Below, one piece after another: positions 27,898-36,576 of a stretch of 64,000 bases of DNA (the first letter of the stretch is position 1; each line of letters starts with the position of its first letter). The position numbers were made by a program, and so were the translations under genes. The notes under the pieces were generated by a model. It made no database searches. It worked only from the letters and a program-made list of their open reading frames with translations, and was not told the DNA's origin. This DNA comes from Vibrio agarivorans (GTDB lineage Bacteria > Pseudomonadota > Gammaproteobacteria > Enterobacterales > Vibrionaceae). The DNA is taken from contig NZ_JAUFQF010000004.1 of the NCBI RefSeq assembly GCF_030409635.1, forward strand, positions 186,001 through 250,000. The letters are read 5' to 3'.

Positions 27898-28197
27898 ATG
27901 CTAACCAAAGATGTCACTCAAGAAATTGAGGCGGCGATTGAGCAGATTCACGCTCTTGGCAAAGAGCCAACCGTAGCTTTAGTAAAAAGCCGCATTTCCA
28001 CCGGTGTACCTATGCCAGCCTTGATCACCGCGATCAGAAGCTGGAAAAATGCAAAGCGTATACCCAAAGTAGAGGTTGCTGCCCAGCAAGAGCCAAGCGA
28101 TCGCCTGACAGAACTAGAGAACAAAGTAGCAACACTGACGGCTAGGATAGAGCAACTAGAAGCGCTAATTAGTGAGAAAGTCGGTGAGAAAGCATGA
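27898..28197 (+). CDS. Small KfrA-N-like DNA-binding protein
   Basis: 99 residues, with the ATG chosen because TAGGAGC lies 6-10 nt upstream (the frame runs open further up without a start signal). The N-terminal part [29 protein letters not shown] resembles the winged-helix of KfrA-type proteins, and residues 68-99 form a heptad-like coiled coil ([21 protein letters not shown]). It overlaps yaiI by ATGA. A DNA-binding role is inferred from resemblance only. Confidence 0.6.
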   Translation: MLTKDVTQEIEAAIEQIHALGKEPTVALVKSRISTGVPMPALITAIRSWKNAKRIPKVEVAAQQEPSDRLTELENKVATLTARIEQLEALISEKVGEKA

Positions 28198-28643
28198 CGA
28201 TTTGGGTTGATGCCGATGCCTGTCCGAAGGTTATCAGAGAAACACTGGTTCGCGCTGCAGAACGCACTGGTGTTGAGTGTGTGTTTGTTGCAAACCACGC
28301 CATTCCATTGCCAAAGCGCAACAATATTCGTTCATTGCAAGTCTCAGCGGGCTTTGACATTGCCGACAACGAGATAGTACAACGCTGCCAAAATGGCGAT
28401 TTGATCATTACTTCTGATATTCCACTTGCGGATGAAGTGATCGCAAAAGGTGCGCTGGCACTGAGTTCCCGTGGCGAGCTTTACACCAAAGAGACCATCA
28501 AAGCACGCCTCAATATCCGTGATTTTATGGATACGATGCGCTCAAGTGGTATTCAAACGGGTGGCCCTGCTGCGCTCAGTCAAACCGAACGTCGTGAGTT
28601 TGCCAATCAACTCGACCGCTGGCTGGCCAAACAAAAGCGTTAA
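28194..28643 (+). CDS. yaiI: YaiI/YqxD family protein (UPF0178, DUF188)
   Basis: A 149-residue protein with the start [14 protein letters not shown] and the motif [13 protein letters not shown], the two acidic signatures of the UPF0178 family, which has a PIN/NYN-like nuclease fold. No enzymatic activity is established for the family as far as I know. Translationally coupled to the small KfrA-like gene upstream through ATGA. A perfect hairpin terminator follows. Confidence 0.92.
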   Translation: MTIWVDADACPKVIRETLVRAAERTGVECVFVANHAIPLPKRNNIRSLQVSAGFDIADNEIVQRCQNGDLIITSDIPLADEVIAKGALALSSRGELYTKETIKARLNIRDFMDTMRSSGIQTGGPAALSQTERREFANQLDRWLAKQKR

Positions 28644-28665
28644 GCCTAACGGTTACTTATCTATA

Positions 28666-28703
28666 GAAACAAAAAAACCTGCCGAAGCAGGTTTTTTTGT
28701 TTC
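28666..28703. terminator. Bidirectional terminator, yaiI / abgT-type gene
   Basis: A perfect 17-bp stem (28666-28682 with 28687-28703), loop CGAA, flanked by A7 and T7 so it works for both convergent genes. The core AACCTGC-CGAA-GCAGGTT recurs at 40651-40670. Confidence 0.93.
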
Positions 28704-28715
28704 TATCAATTCGCC

Positions 28716-30305
28716 TTAAGGCGTGTAGTACGTTGCCGCACCAGGACCTACTGGCAAGCCTAGGACAAATACCCAGATGTAGAACAGTAGTGACCAACCC
28801 ACGATGAAGACAAGTGAGTAAGGAAGCATCGTCGCAATCAGCGTACCGATACCTAGATTCTTCATGTAACGAGTTGCTACCGCAAGGATAAGGCCGAAGT
28901 AGCTCATCATTGGCGTAATGATGTTTGTCGTTGAGTCACCGATACGGTAAGCCGCCTGAATAGTTTCAGGTGCGTAGCCAACTAGCATCAGCATCGGAAC
29001 AAAGATAGGTGCTGTTACCGCCCACTGTGCAGAAGCTGAACCAATCATTAGGTTGATAAAGCCACACATTAGGATGAATGCAAAGAACAGTGCAGGGCCA
29101 GTTAGACCGATGTTCTGTAGGAACTCTGCACCGGTTACCGCGATAACTTGGCCAAAATTTGTCCAGCTAAAGAAAGCAACGAACTGAGCAGCGAAGAATA
29201 CCAGAACAATGTACATACCCATTGATGACATTGACTTAGACATCGCGTCAATCACATCACGGTCAGTGTTCATCACGCCAGTTACTTTACCGTAGACAAA
29301 GCCAGGAATCGCAAAGAAAACAAAGATAAATGCTACGATACTTCTTAAGAAAGGCGAGCCAGAGATCTGACCGTCAGCAGTACGTAGTACACCGTCAGCA
29401 GGAACGACAGTCCAAGCAATTAGAGCACTGACAACCAAAACAGCGATACCCGCCATTTTCAGGCCTTTCTTCTCGATGTCTGTCAGCTTACCCATGGTAT
29501 CGCCAGAAAGATCTTCTGCCGCTTCTTCTTCGTTGTATTTGCCGAGCTTAGGCTCAACCAGCTTCTCCGTTACAAATGCACCAGCAAATGAGATGAAGAA
29601 GGTTGAAACGAACATGAAGTACCAGTTCACCTCTGGGCCTACTCGGTAAGTTGGGTCAATCATAACCGCCGCTGTTTCTGTAATACCAGACAACAGTGGA
29701 TCAACCGTACCGATAAGAAGGTTTGCAGAGTAACCACCCGATACACCAGCAAAAGCGGCTGCTAGGCCTGCAAGTGGGTGACGACCCATAGAGTGAAATA
29801 GCATTGCTGCTAGTGGAATAAGAACCACATAACCAAGCTCAGAGGCTGTGTTTGAGATAATACCCGCGAAGACAACCGTTACGGTTACCATGCGCTGAGA
29901 TGCGCCCATCACTAGGCCACGCATTGCCGCAGAAAGAAGACCTGAATGCTCAGCAATCGCAACACCCAGCATTGCAACTAATACAGTACCTAAAGGAGCA
30001 AAACCAACAAAGTTTGAGACCAGATTAGTAACAATACGCTGAAGACCTTCAGCATTAAGCAGACTCACTACATGAATCATACCGTCAGCAGCACGACCCG
30101 GTGCGCCTTCTGGGCGTGGGTCCATAACAGAGACATCAAAATAGCCTGCAATGCCAGAACTCACGAGAATCGCTAAACAGAAGATAGCAAATAGTGTGAT
30201 TGGGTGTGGCAGTAGATTCCCTAAATATTCTACTGCATCAAGAAAACGCGTAAACAGCGATTTCTTCTGTGTGTTTGTATCTTTAATTGAAGCAGATGAA
30301 CTCAC
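28716..30305 (-). CDS. AbgT family transporter (copy 1)
   Basis: An inner-membrane protein of 529 residues with about 10-12 membrane segments, belonging to the AbgT family (p-aminobenzoyl-glutamate importers; some homologues export sulfonamides by proton exchange). Typical motifs: GFAPLGTVLVAMLGVAIAE, ISNTASELGYVVLIPLAA, GSASAQWAVTAPIFVPM and YRIGDSTTNIITPMM. The start is a GTG with AAGGAGG 6 nt upstream; the frame extends 16 codons higher without support. Substrate not known. A paralogue lies at 51633-53192. Confidence 0.9.
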   Translation of the reverse strand: MSSSASIKDTNTQKKSLFTRFLDAVEYLGNLLPHPITLFAIFCLAILVSSGIAGYFDVSVMDPRPEGAPGRAADGMIHVVSLLNAEGLQRIVTNLVSNFVGFAPLGTVLVAMLGVAIAEHSGLLSAAMRGLVMGASQRMVTVTVVFAGIISNTASELGYVVLIPLAAMLFHSMGRHPLAGLAAAFAGVSGGYSANLLIGTVDPLLSGITETAAVMIDPTYRVGPEVNWYFMFVSTFFISFAGAFVTEKLVEPKLGKYNEEEAAEDLSGDTMGKLTDIEKKGLKMAGIAVLVVSALIAWTVVPADGVLRTADGQISGSPFLRSIVAFIFVFFAIPGFVYGKVTGVMNTDRDVIDAMSKSMSSMGMYIVLVFFAAQFVAFFSWTNFGQVIAVTGAEFLQNIGLTGPALFFAFILMCGFINLMIGSASAQWAVTAPIFVPMLMLVGYAPETIQAAYRIGDSTTNIITPMMSYFGLILAVATRYMKNLGIGTLIATMLPYSLVFIVGWSLLFYIWVFVLGLPVGPGAATYYTP

Positions 30306-30635
30306 CTGTTCCCTCCTTATTTTGTTTTGTAGCCTTGTGCGAACGAAACACAAAGCTCGCGCAGGTTACTGCAACATGACAAAAATTTGAAGGGCAAAAA
30401 GTCATCAACGCATCATAAAAACCCATACTTTCTGTATAAATTACATAAAAAACCTAAAAAAGAATAAAAACACAACATTTTAACAACACCATAAAAACCA
30501 ACCCGATTCATCTATAACGCCCCGTTGTCACTTATAATTCTCTCAATAAGTCGGTTTTCGAGAGTTCTAATTTACTGCGACTCGATGTTATTCGATATAA
30601 TAAGCCTATTGCATCCATTTTTGTGAAGTTGATCA
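30306..30635. other. AT-rich divergent intergenic region
   Basis: The gap between the AbgT gene and trmO contains no ORF or RNA that I can support. It is A/T-rich around 30420-30500. A candidate trmO promoter (see next) is its only clear signal. Confidence 0.5.
30571..30601 (+). promoter_or_regulatory. Candidate trmO promoter
   Basis: A perfect -10 TATAAT (30596-30601) with TTTACT 19 bp upstream, about 35 bp before the start codon. Confidence 0.45.
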
Positions 30636-31331
30636 ATGTTTAACATTACACCAATTGGGGTTATTGAGAGCCCCTTCAAAGAAAAGTTTGCCGTTCCTCG
30701 TCAGCCACGCCTTACCAAGAACGCAACTGCACGCATAAAACTCATCGGGACAGCCAACTGCCCGGAAGCGGTACGTGGCTTGGATAATTTCTCTCATGTT
30801 TGGCTGTTATTCCTATTCGACCAAAACCTTGAGGCGGGTTGGAAACCAACCGTTCGCCCTCCTCGCCTAGGTGGCAATGAACGTATCGGCGTATTTGCAT
30901 CGCGTTCTACTTTTCGTCCAAATGGTATTGGCATGTCTGCGGTGGAAATTAACGGCATTCATATTGAGGGAGACCAAGTTTATATCGAACTTGGCAGTGT
31001 CGATTTGGTTGACGGCACCCCGCTCGTGGATATTAAACCCTATATCCCCTACTCCGACTCTATACCCGAGGCGCAAGGGAGTTACGCAGAGGAGCAACCC
31101 AATACCCTACCGGTTACTTTTAGTGAGCAAGCCAACCTATACTTAGACCAACGCTTGGAAGGTGAGAGTGAAAAACAGGTGATCCACCAAGTGTTGGCTC
31201 AAGACCCTCGCCCGGCCTATAAGAAAAACAAGCCTGACACTAAAGAATATGCGGTGAATTTGTACGATATGAACGTAAAATTCCAAGTAAGCGACAAGTT
31301 AGTAACAGTTACTGCAATAGAAGGCTTTTGA
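30636..31331 (+). CDS. trmO: tRNA (N6-threonylcarbamoyladenosine(37)-N6)-methyltransferase TrmO
   Basis: TrmO (TsaA, YaeB) methylates t6A37 to m6t6A in certain tRNAs, using S-adenosylmethionine in a distinctive beta-barrel fold. The family segments are GVIESPFKEKFAVPRQPRL, FSHVWLLFLFDQN, RLGGNERIGVFASRSTFRPNGIGMS, and DLVDGTPLVDIKPYIPYSD. The length, 231 residues, is normal. It lies just upstream of proS; the two genes are also neighbours in E. coli, though oriented differently. Confidence 0.95.
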   Translation: MFNITPIGVIESPFKEKFAVPRQPRLTKNATARIKLIGTANCPEAVRGLDNFSHVWLLFLFDQNLEAGWKPTVRPPRLGGNERIGVFASRSTFRPNGIGMSAVEINGIHIEGDQVYIELGSVDLVDGTPLVDIKPYIPYSDSIPEAQGSYAEEQPNTLPVTFSEQANLYLDQRLEGESEKQVIHQVLAQDPRPAYKKNKPDTKEYAVNLYDMNVKFQVSDKLVTVTAIEGF

Positions 31332-31433
31332 CAAAGCCAATTGGCTGATATTATACACGGCTTGATTTGATTCCCTCTGCCAATAACAACTTGGTTCAGG
31401 GTCCTTTAAATATGATGAAACGGATACCATAGA

Positions 31434-33149
31434 ATGCGTACCAGTAACTATCTTCTTTCTACTCTGAAAGAGACTCCAAACGACGCAGAAGTTATCAGCC
31501 ACCAGCTGATGCTACGTGCAGGTATGATCCGTAAGCTAGCTTCAGGTCTATATACTTGGCTACCTACCGGTCTGCGTGTACTGCGTAAAGTCGAAAACAT
31601 CGTTCGCCAAGAGATCGATAATGCAGGTGCAGTTGAGACTTTAATGCCCGTAGTGCAGCCGTTTGAGCTTTGGGAAGAGACTGGTCGTAGCGAAAAGATG
31701 GGTGCAGAGCTTCTGCGCTTTACCGACCGTCATGAGCGTCCGTTTGTTCTTAGCCCAACGGCTGAAGAAGTGGTCACTAGTCTAGTGCGCAATGAAGTGA
31801 ACTCTTACAAACAGTTGCCGTTAAACCTATACCAAATTCAAACTAAATTCCGTGACGAGCGCCGCCCACGTTTCGGCGTGATGCGTGCACGTGAATTCTC
31901 AATGATGGACGCATACAGCTTCGACTTAGACAAAGAAGGTCTAGAGAAGTCATACGAAGCGATGCATAGCGCATACTGTAAAGCGTTTGACCGCATGGGT
32001 CTTGATTACCGCCCAGTGTTGGCTGACACCGGTGCTATCGGTGGTAATGGCTCACACGAATTCCACGTACTCGCAGAAAGCGGCGAAGACCTTATCGCCT
32101 TCTCTTCTGAGTCTGACTACGCTGCCAACATCGAAAAAGCGGAAGCATTAGCTCCAGCAACAGAATTGGCCGCGCCAACTCAAGAGATGACGCTGGTTGA
32201 TACGCCAAATGCGAAAACCATCGCTGAGCTTGTTGAGCAATTTGATCTCCCTATCGAGAAAACCGTTAAGACACTCTTCGTTAAAGCCTCTGATGAAATT
32301 GACGCAGACATCATCGCGCTGATCATCCGTGGCGATCACGAGCTAAACGAAATCAAAGCAGAAAACCTTGCTGAAGTGGCTTCTCCTCTTGAGATGGCGA
32401 CAGAAGAAGAGATTCGTGCACTCATCGGTGCAGGCCCTGGCTCTCTAGGTCCTGTCGGCCTTGAGCTGCCATTCATCGTTGACCGTTCAGTTGCTGTTAT
32501 GAGTGACTTTGGTGCTGGCGCAAACGTGGATGACAAGCACTACTTCGGTATCAACTGGGGTCGTGATGTTGAGCTTGGCCAAGTAGAAGATCTGCGTAAC
32601 GTTGTCGAAGGTGACCCAAGCCCATGTGGCCAAGGTGTTATCCAGCTTAAGCGTGGTATCGAAGTAGGTCACATCTTCCAACTAGGTACTAACTACTCTG
32701 AGAAAATGAACGCAGGTGTACTTGGTCCTGACGGTAAGAACACTATCCTAGAGATGGGTTGTTACGGTATCGGTGTTTCTCGTGTCGTTGCTTCTGCAAT
32801 TGAGCAGAATCACGACAAATACGGCATCATCTGGCCTGACGCATTAGCTCCTTTCCAAGTCGCTATCGTACCGATGAACATGCACAAGTCAGAAGAAGTG
32901 AAAGAAGCGGCTGAAAAGCTCTACGCTGAACTGACTGCAATGGGTATTGAAGTGCTGTTCGATGATCGTAAAGAGCGCCCTGGCGTCATGTTCTCAGATA
33001 TGGAACTTGTTGGTATCCCACACACTATCGTGATTGGTGATCGCAGCATGAAAGAAGGCAACTTCGAGTACAAGAACCGCCGTACAGGTGATAAAACAGC
33101 CATCGCTATGGCAGATATCGTCGAGCACGTGAAAGCACAGCTGAGCTAA
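31434..33149 (+). CDS. proS: Prolyl-tRNA synthetase
   Basis: A class II synthetase of 571 residues, the bacterial type with an editing domain. The motif 2 region reads [25 protein letters not shown]. The INS editing domain that hydrolyses Ala-tRNA(Pro) spans about 225-400. Motif 3 lies in [19 protein letters not shown]. The C-terminal anticodon-binding domain ends in [12 protein letters not shown] start with a modest SD. No T-box or leader peptide is visible upstream. A terminator follows. Confidence 0.98.
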   Translation: MRTSNYLLSTLKETPNDAEVISHQLMLRAGMIRKLASGLYTWLPTGLRVLRKVENIVRQEIDNAGAVETLMPVVQPFELWEETGRSEKMGAELLRFTDRHERPFVLSPTAEEVVTSLVRNEVNSYKQLPLNLYQIQTKFRDERRPRFGVMRAREFSMMDAYSFDLDKEGLEKSYEAMHSAYCKAFDRMGLDYRPVLADTGAIGGNGSHEFHVLAESGEDLIAFSSESDYAANIEKAEALAPATELAAPTQEMTLVDTPNAKTIAELVEQFDLPIEKTVKTLFVKASDEIDADIIALIIRGDHELNEIKAENLAEVASPLEMATEEEIRALIGAGPGSLGPVGLELPFIVDRSVAVMSDFGAGANVDDKHYFGINWGRDVELGQVEDLRNVVEGDPSPCGQGVIQLKRGIEVGHIFQLGTNYSEKMNAGVLGPDGKNTILEMGCYGIGVSRVVASAIEQNHDKYGIIWPDALAPFQVAIVPMNMHKSEEVKEAAEKLYAELTAMGIEVLFDDRKERPGVMFSDMELVGIPHTIVIGDRSMKEGNFEYKNRRTGDKTAIAMADIVEHVKAQLS

Positions 33150-33180
33150 TCACTCACCAGCGCAATTGCTTTAAATCAAA

Positions 33181-33209
33181 GGGTTGAGCACTAGTCTCAG
33201 CCCTTTTTT
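33181..33209 (+). terminator. Rho-independent terminator of proS
   Basis: Stem GGGTTGAG/CTCAGCCC (one G-T pair) with a 7-nt loop and six T. Confidence 0.85.
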
Positions 33210-33283
33210 GTATTTGCGTTTTGCAGTGTGTATATTGTCTGGCAGTTAGAATAGGGTCAAAGACCAAAGAATAAGGAAACCTC

Positions 33284-33490
33284 ATGCAAGTTTACGGTTG
33301 TTGTGAATTAGTTCGCGAGCTATACGCTCAAATTGGCAGTGGCGATCAAGCGTATATCCCACAAGCGATCAGTTGTGCAGTCAAGGCACTCAATGAGATC
33401 GCTGCGGATGAGTCATTACCAAAAGAGGCGCGTGAAAAAGCAGCCTTTGCTGCGGCAAACTTACTGATCTCTGATTTTGAGGATAAGTAA
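33284..33490 (+). CDS. yaeP: YaeP family protein (UPF0253)
   Basis: A 68-residue helical protein of unknown function. It matches YaeP: start [22 protein letters not shown], then [35 protein letters not shown] with AAGGAAA upstream. Overlaps the next gene by one base (TAATG). Confidence 0.93.
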   Translation: MQVYGCCELVRELYAQIGSGDQAYIPQAISCAVKALNEIAADESLPKEAREKAAFAAANLLISDFEDK

Positions 33491-33681
33491 TGAACCTTTC
33501 AAACTTTGAAAACATGGATCCAGTCATGTTGATGAGTATCGTTAACATGAAGTTGCGTGATGACTTTTCAGGGGATCTCGACAAACTCGCGGTGTTTTTC
33601 GAGATAGATCGAGCAGCGCTAGAAGCAAAGCTCGCTGCTGCTGGGTTTGATTATCTGCCTGACGCAGGTCAGTTTAGGTAA
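33490..33681 (+). CDS. DUF4250 family small protein
   Basis: A 63-residue cytosolic protein with the DUF4250 pattern: DPVMLMSIVNMKLRDDFSGDLDKLAVFFEID and AKLAAAGFDY. Function unknown. Coupled to yaeP through TAATG. It is separated from the convergent LuxR-type gene by a long hairpin. Confidence 0.85.
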   Translation: MNLSNFENMDPVMLMSIVNMKLRDDFSGDLDKLAVFFEIDRAALEAKLAAAGFDYLPDAGQFR

Positions 33682-33704
33682 ATTAGAACAACTCTAGAAC
33701 TAGA

Positions 33705-33742
33705 ACTCTTGTGCCAATACTTCCCGCTATTGGCACAAGAGT
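33705..33742. terminator. Perfect 15-bp hairpin between convergent genes
   Basis: Arms 33705-33719 and 33728-33742 (ACTCTTGTGCCAATA and its complement), 8-nt loop. No T-run follows on either strand, so it may act with Rho or as a 3'-end stabiliser. Confidence 0.6.
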
Positions 33743-33746
33743 ACTC

Positions 33747-34406
33747 TTAGCCCATCATATCGACTGGTTGCGGTATATGATGAAGTTGAGACACAAAAGA
33801 GACCGCTTCGCTGCGCCGCCGCACTCCCAGCTTTTTATACAGCTTATAGATATGGGTTTTCACCGTACTCTCTGCAACAAATAGATCATCCGCAATCTCT
33901 ATATTCGACTGCCCTTGAACAAGCCGTTCAAGTATCTGCTTTTCGCGCCGAGTTAAGTGGGTAAGACTTGTCTCATACCCGACATTTGCTTGCCTGTATC
34001 GCTCAAGCATTTTACCCATAACGTTGCGCGGCAACCATGTACCACCGCTCATTATCTCTTCAACTGCTCGTGTGAGGTGATCGGCAGGTGCATCACTTAA
34101 CAACATACCCTTTAAGCCATGCCACTGTATGATCTCCTCTTGAGGAAAACGCTGGGGGACGTTATAGATGATTAGATCATGACTGATGATCTCTGTCCAT
34201 AACAGCTCTGATATCGACAGTTTTCTAGCATCCTGAAAGTCCATTAATATCAAACAAACGTTTACAAATTTCGAGTTCTGATTAAGCCTATCGATTGAAC
34301 AAGAAATCACTTCGAACTGCGCTAAATGGTTTAGCTGCTGTTCTACCAACTTAGTTGTTATATTTGCGTTCCCTAGTAGCAGTACCGACATATTATTCTT
34401 ATTCAT
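33747..34406 (-). CDS. CsgD/VpsT-like LuxR-family regulator
   Basis: 219 residues. The N-terminal receiver-like domain (about 7-120) lacks a clear phospho-Asp pocket. A C-terminal LuxR helix-turn-helix follows (about 148-205, LTRREKQILERLVQGQSNIEIADDL and STVKTHIYKLYKKLGV). This is the layout of CsgD and VpsT. VpsT binds c-di-GMP through a W[FLM][TS]R motif; here residues 124-127 are WLPR, so one position deviates. It is divergent from the pilus genes, which makes it their likely local regulator. ATG start with AAAGGACC upstream. Confidence 0.75.
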   Translation of the reverse strand: MNKNNMSVLLLGNANITTKLVEQQLNHLAQFEVISCSIDRLNQNSKFVNVCLILMDFQDARKLSISELLWTEIISHDLIIYNVPQRFPQEEIIQWHGLKGMLLSDAPADHLTRAVEEIMSGGTWLPRNVMGKMLERYRQANVGYETSLTHLTRREKQILERLVQGQSNIEIADDLFVAESTVKTHIYKLYKKLGVRRRSEAVSFVSQLHHIPQPVDMMG

Positions 34407-34617
34407 GCCTGTTGGTCCTTTACTCTAAGTACAATCCTATCCTAGCCACTTTAATGTGACATTCAATCCAAAATGTTAATTTTTGCGCCACTATACATCA
34501 GTGCAAAAAATACTTTTATCGACACAAATCATTGATGTAAATACAAAACCAGAATTAACCTCATAAAAAGTATGAGAAAAAAATACTACTTTTTTCAGTG
34601 ATACAACCTCTATCGTA

Positions 34618-34646
34618 CTGACCGATTTTCTATCTCAGATTATATT
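34618..34646 (+). promoter_or_regulatory. Candidate pilus operon promoter
   Basis: CTGACC (34618-34623) and TATATT (34641-34646) are separated by 17 bp, giving a start near 34653. Confidence 0.45.
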
Positions 34647-34673
34647 TTTTCACCAACAGGACGGGTTATTTTT

Positions 34674-34695
34674 CGAGTAAGAGGCTCTCTACTCG
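34674..34695 (+). promoter_or_regulatory. Leader hairpin before the first pilus gene
   Basis: CGAGTA/TACTCG (34674-34679 with 34690-34695), extended inside by GAG/CTC with one bulged A, lies just before the SD GGAG (34699). It could affect ribosome access. Confidence 0.4.
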
Positions 34696-34710
34696 ATCGG
34701 AGAAACTGAA

Positions 34711-35211
34711 ATGGACATTCGATATACCAAAGTACCACGCAGGCTATGTGCAGCGTTTTTGTGCGCCAGTGCCCTCTCAGTTCAAGTGTGTGCCTCTGAT
34801 GATCTTTCTATGACCGTTTCGGGGCATATCGAGTCTATGTGCTATCTAACGCTAGAGCAGGAAGCTGCTGTCACATTGCGCAATAACACTCTCTCTCGTG
34901 TTGACTTAGATCTCTATTGTAATCAACCCATGTCACTAGGCATTCAATCTCGCAACGGGGGCATAAAGCATGATAGCTCCAATTTACTCAGTCCCTACTC
35001 TGTCAAGGTCAGCGTCCCTAAAGCCCTGATCAACAGCGAGATAAAAAGCCCTGATTTGCAACAGATACACTATTTCGACTCAGGCCAAACAATCCCTTAT
35101 TCAGCGATTGGTCAACTGACCTTCGAGCTGCAAGAACCTCTCATTGTTGCCGGTATTTACCGAGATACGGTAACCGTCAGTTTGGCACCAAGGTTAATTC
35201 TGAGTCCTTAA
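34711..35211 (+). CDS. Chaperone-usher pilus subunit (minor pilin candidate)
   Basis: A 166-residue secreted protein. A signal peptide (about 1-29, ending VCASDD) leads into a single beta-sandwich domain with two cysteines (CYLTL and YCNQP), the disulfide pattern of usher-pathway pilins. Near the C-terminus VAGIYRDTVTVSL has the aGxYxDTxTv signature of spore-coat-U-type subunits, shared with the two other structural proteins of this cluster. Being first and less Thr/Ser-rich than the next gene, it may be a minor or base subunit. SD GGAG is present. Confidence 0.65.
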   Translation: MDIRYTKVPRRLCAAFLCASALSVQVCASDDLSMTVSGHIESMCYLTLEQEAAVTLRNNTLSRVDLDLYCNQPMSLGIQSRNGGIKHDSSNLLSPYSVKVSVPKALINSEIKSPDLQQIHYFDSGQTIPYSAIGQLTFELQEPLIVAGIYRDTVTVSLAPRLILSP

Positions 35212-35214
35212 AGG

Positions 35215-35232
35215 TTTTGCCATAAGGCAAAA
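35215..35232 (+). promoter_or_regulatory. Hairpin between first and second pilin genes
   Basis: TTTTGCC-ATAA-GGCAAAA, a 7-bp stem followed by a few A, not T. It may be an mRNA processing or 5'-stabilising element for the major pilin message. Confidence 0.4.
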
Positions 35233-35291
35233 AACTCTATGCCATGAGCATGGAACCCAAAACTAACTATCGTAAAGACGGAGTTTTACTC

Positions 35292-35804
35292 ATGAAAAAA
35301 TTAGCACTAACAGCAGCAGTCAGCGTACTAATGGCAGGTCAGGTTTATGCGGATCCAGACTTCTCTGGTGAACCAATTGACTTTGAATTGGAAGCAGAAG
35401 TAGAGAGTACATGTTACGTATCATTTTTCAGCAGCACATTACTCAATGACACAATGAACTTCGGTACACCTTCTGTCGATGACTCTCTAGACGGCGATAT
35501 TACGTTTAAGTGTAATGACCCTGATGGTGCCACCCTCACAATGACCTCTGCTCAGGGCGGCCTAACAAACATTGACTTGCTATCTGAAAAAGTCAAATAC
35601 GAGGCAAAACTGACTGTCGGAACAGCTTCAAGCACCCTTGTAACCACTGAAGGCGAAAATGAGTCTGCTACTTTAGAAGTGCCTGCATCAGCAACACTGG
35701 CCGGCGCTGGCCAGTCAGGTAATGTCTTGGTGACGCTAAAAGAGAGTGCAACCTATGCGGGTGAGTACTTAGATACTCTAACTATTCAGATCGCGGCCAA
35801 CTAA
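35292..35804 (+). CDS. Chaperone-usher pilus major subunit candidate
   Basis: 170 residues. The ATG at 35292 starts a canonical signal peptide (MKKLALTAAVSVLMAGQVYA) with ACGGAG upstream; the frame extends 16 codons higher without signal-peptide character. The mature domain has two cysteines 40-45 residues apart (STCYVSF and FKCND) and ends with YAGEYLDTLTIQIAAN, the spore-coat-U type terminal strand. It is acidic and rich in Thr, Ser and Ala, as major pilins often are. Hairpins flank the gene on both sides. Confidence 0.7.
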   Translation: MKKLALTAAVSVLMAGQVYADPDFSGEPIDFELEAEVESTCYVSFFSSTLLNDTMNFGTPSVDDSLDGDITFKCNDPDGATLTMTSAQGGLTNIDLLSEKVKYEAKLTVGTASSTLVTTEGENESATLEVPASATLAGAGQSGNVLVTLKESATYAGEYLDTLTIQIAAN

Positions 35805-35820
35805 GCCATCGTTATAGATA

Positions 35821-35848
35821 AAGGTATGAGGTTCAGGCCTCATACCTT
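35821..35848 (+). promoter_or_regulatory. Hairpin between major pilin and chaperone genes
   Basis: A perfect 11-bp stem (AAGGTATGAGG and its complement) with a 6-nt loop and no T-run. This position, right after the major pilin, is where fimbrial operons often have an mRNA stabiliser or partial terminator that makes subunit message exceed assembly message. Confidence 0.6.
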
Positions 35849-35868
35849 CAATAAATCGGAAGTTGGTT

Positions 35869-36576
35869 ATGACAAGACTGTTACTCATACTCTCTCTTTT
35901 CACATGTTCAACGCTCTCTTTTGCTTACAGCGTACAACCCATGGTAAGCGAAATATCACCAAGTGGGTCAAATTCTCAATTAATGATGAAGGTTGAGAAC
36001 ACCAGCACAGAACCGTTAGAGTTACAAATCGACCCCTACCACCTGCAATTTAATGAAAACCAGACAGAAGAGTTAGTCGAAGCTTACGATGATATTCTCG
36101 TCATTCCCCCCACAGTCACTGTGCAGCCAGGACAGTTTCAATCCATCTTAGTGCGCTACATTGGCGATCCATCAATCCTTACATCAAAAAGCTATCGTGT
36201 CGTGTTCGACCAAGCAGAGGTACAAAACAACTCAAATAAAGGGGAATCAAGCATTAAGATGAAGTATCAATTTTTAACACTTCTCAATGTAAAGCCCGCA
36301 AACTCAAGCCCAGACATTAAACATGAACGCACCTACACAGAAAACGGGAAATGGTTTTTGGAACTAACAAATAATGGTACCAGCTACGCTCGCCTATCAA
36401 GAATGGAATGGAAGGTTGGTTCGCCAGGCAGTTTACTCGCCATTACAGCGAATGATATTCGATCACACATCAGCGGCAACTTACTGCTTCCTCAGCAAAC
36501 ACGCTCATTTGAGTTCATCCCTTTTGACGGTATTGAACCTCAAGCCATGGCCGTTCAGATCAAGGAAAGCAAGTAA
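35869..36576 (+). CDS. Periplasmic pilus chaperone 1
   Basis: 235 residues. A signal peptide (about 1-20, LLLILSLFTCSTLSFA) is followed by two immunoglobulin-like domains. Domain 1 contains VIPPTVTVQPGQFQSILVRYIG, the edge strand and PGxxQ pattern of PapD/Csu-type chaperones, which donate a strand to pilin subunits. The ATG at 35869 has GGAAG upstream; a TTG two codons earlier is possible. It overlaps the next chaperone gene by TAATG. Confidence 0.8.
   Translation: MTRLLLILSLFTCSTLSFAYSVQPMVSEISPSGSNSQLMMKVENTSTEPLELQIDPYHLQFNENQTEELVEAYDDILVIPPTVTVQPGQFQSILVRYIGDPSILTSKSYRVVFDQAEVQNNSNKGESSIKMKYQFLTLLNVKPANSSPDIKHERTYTENGKWFLELTNNGTSYARLSRMEWKVGSPGSLLAITANDIRSHISGNLLLPQQTRSFEFIPFDGIEPQAMAVQIKESK

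Larger units (their letters stand above)
34407..34710. other. Divergent control region of the pilus cluster
   Basis: A 304-bp, strongly A/T-rich gap between the CsgD-like gene and the first pilus subunit. It contains no ORF. The signals I see are a promoter candidate and a leader hairpin, both listed separately. Confidence 0.55.

Noticed and set aside
31332..31433. T-box or leader attenuator before proS
   Set aside because: No T-box core (TGGNACCGCG), no Pro-rich leader peptide, and T-boxes are not expected in Gammaproteobacteria.
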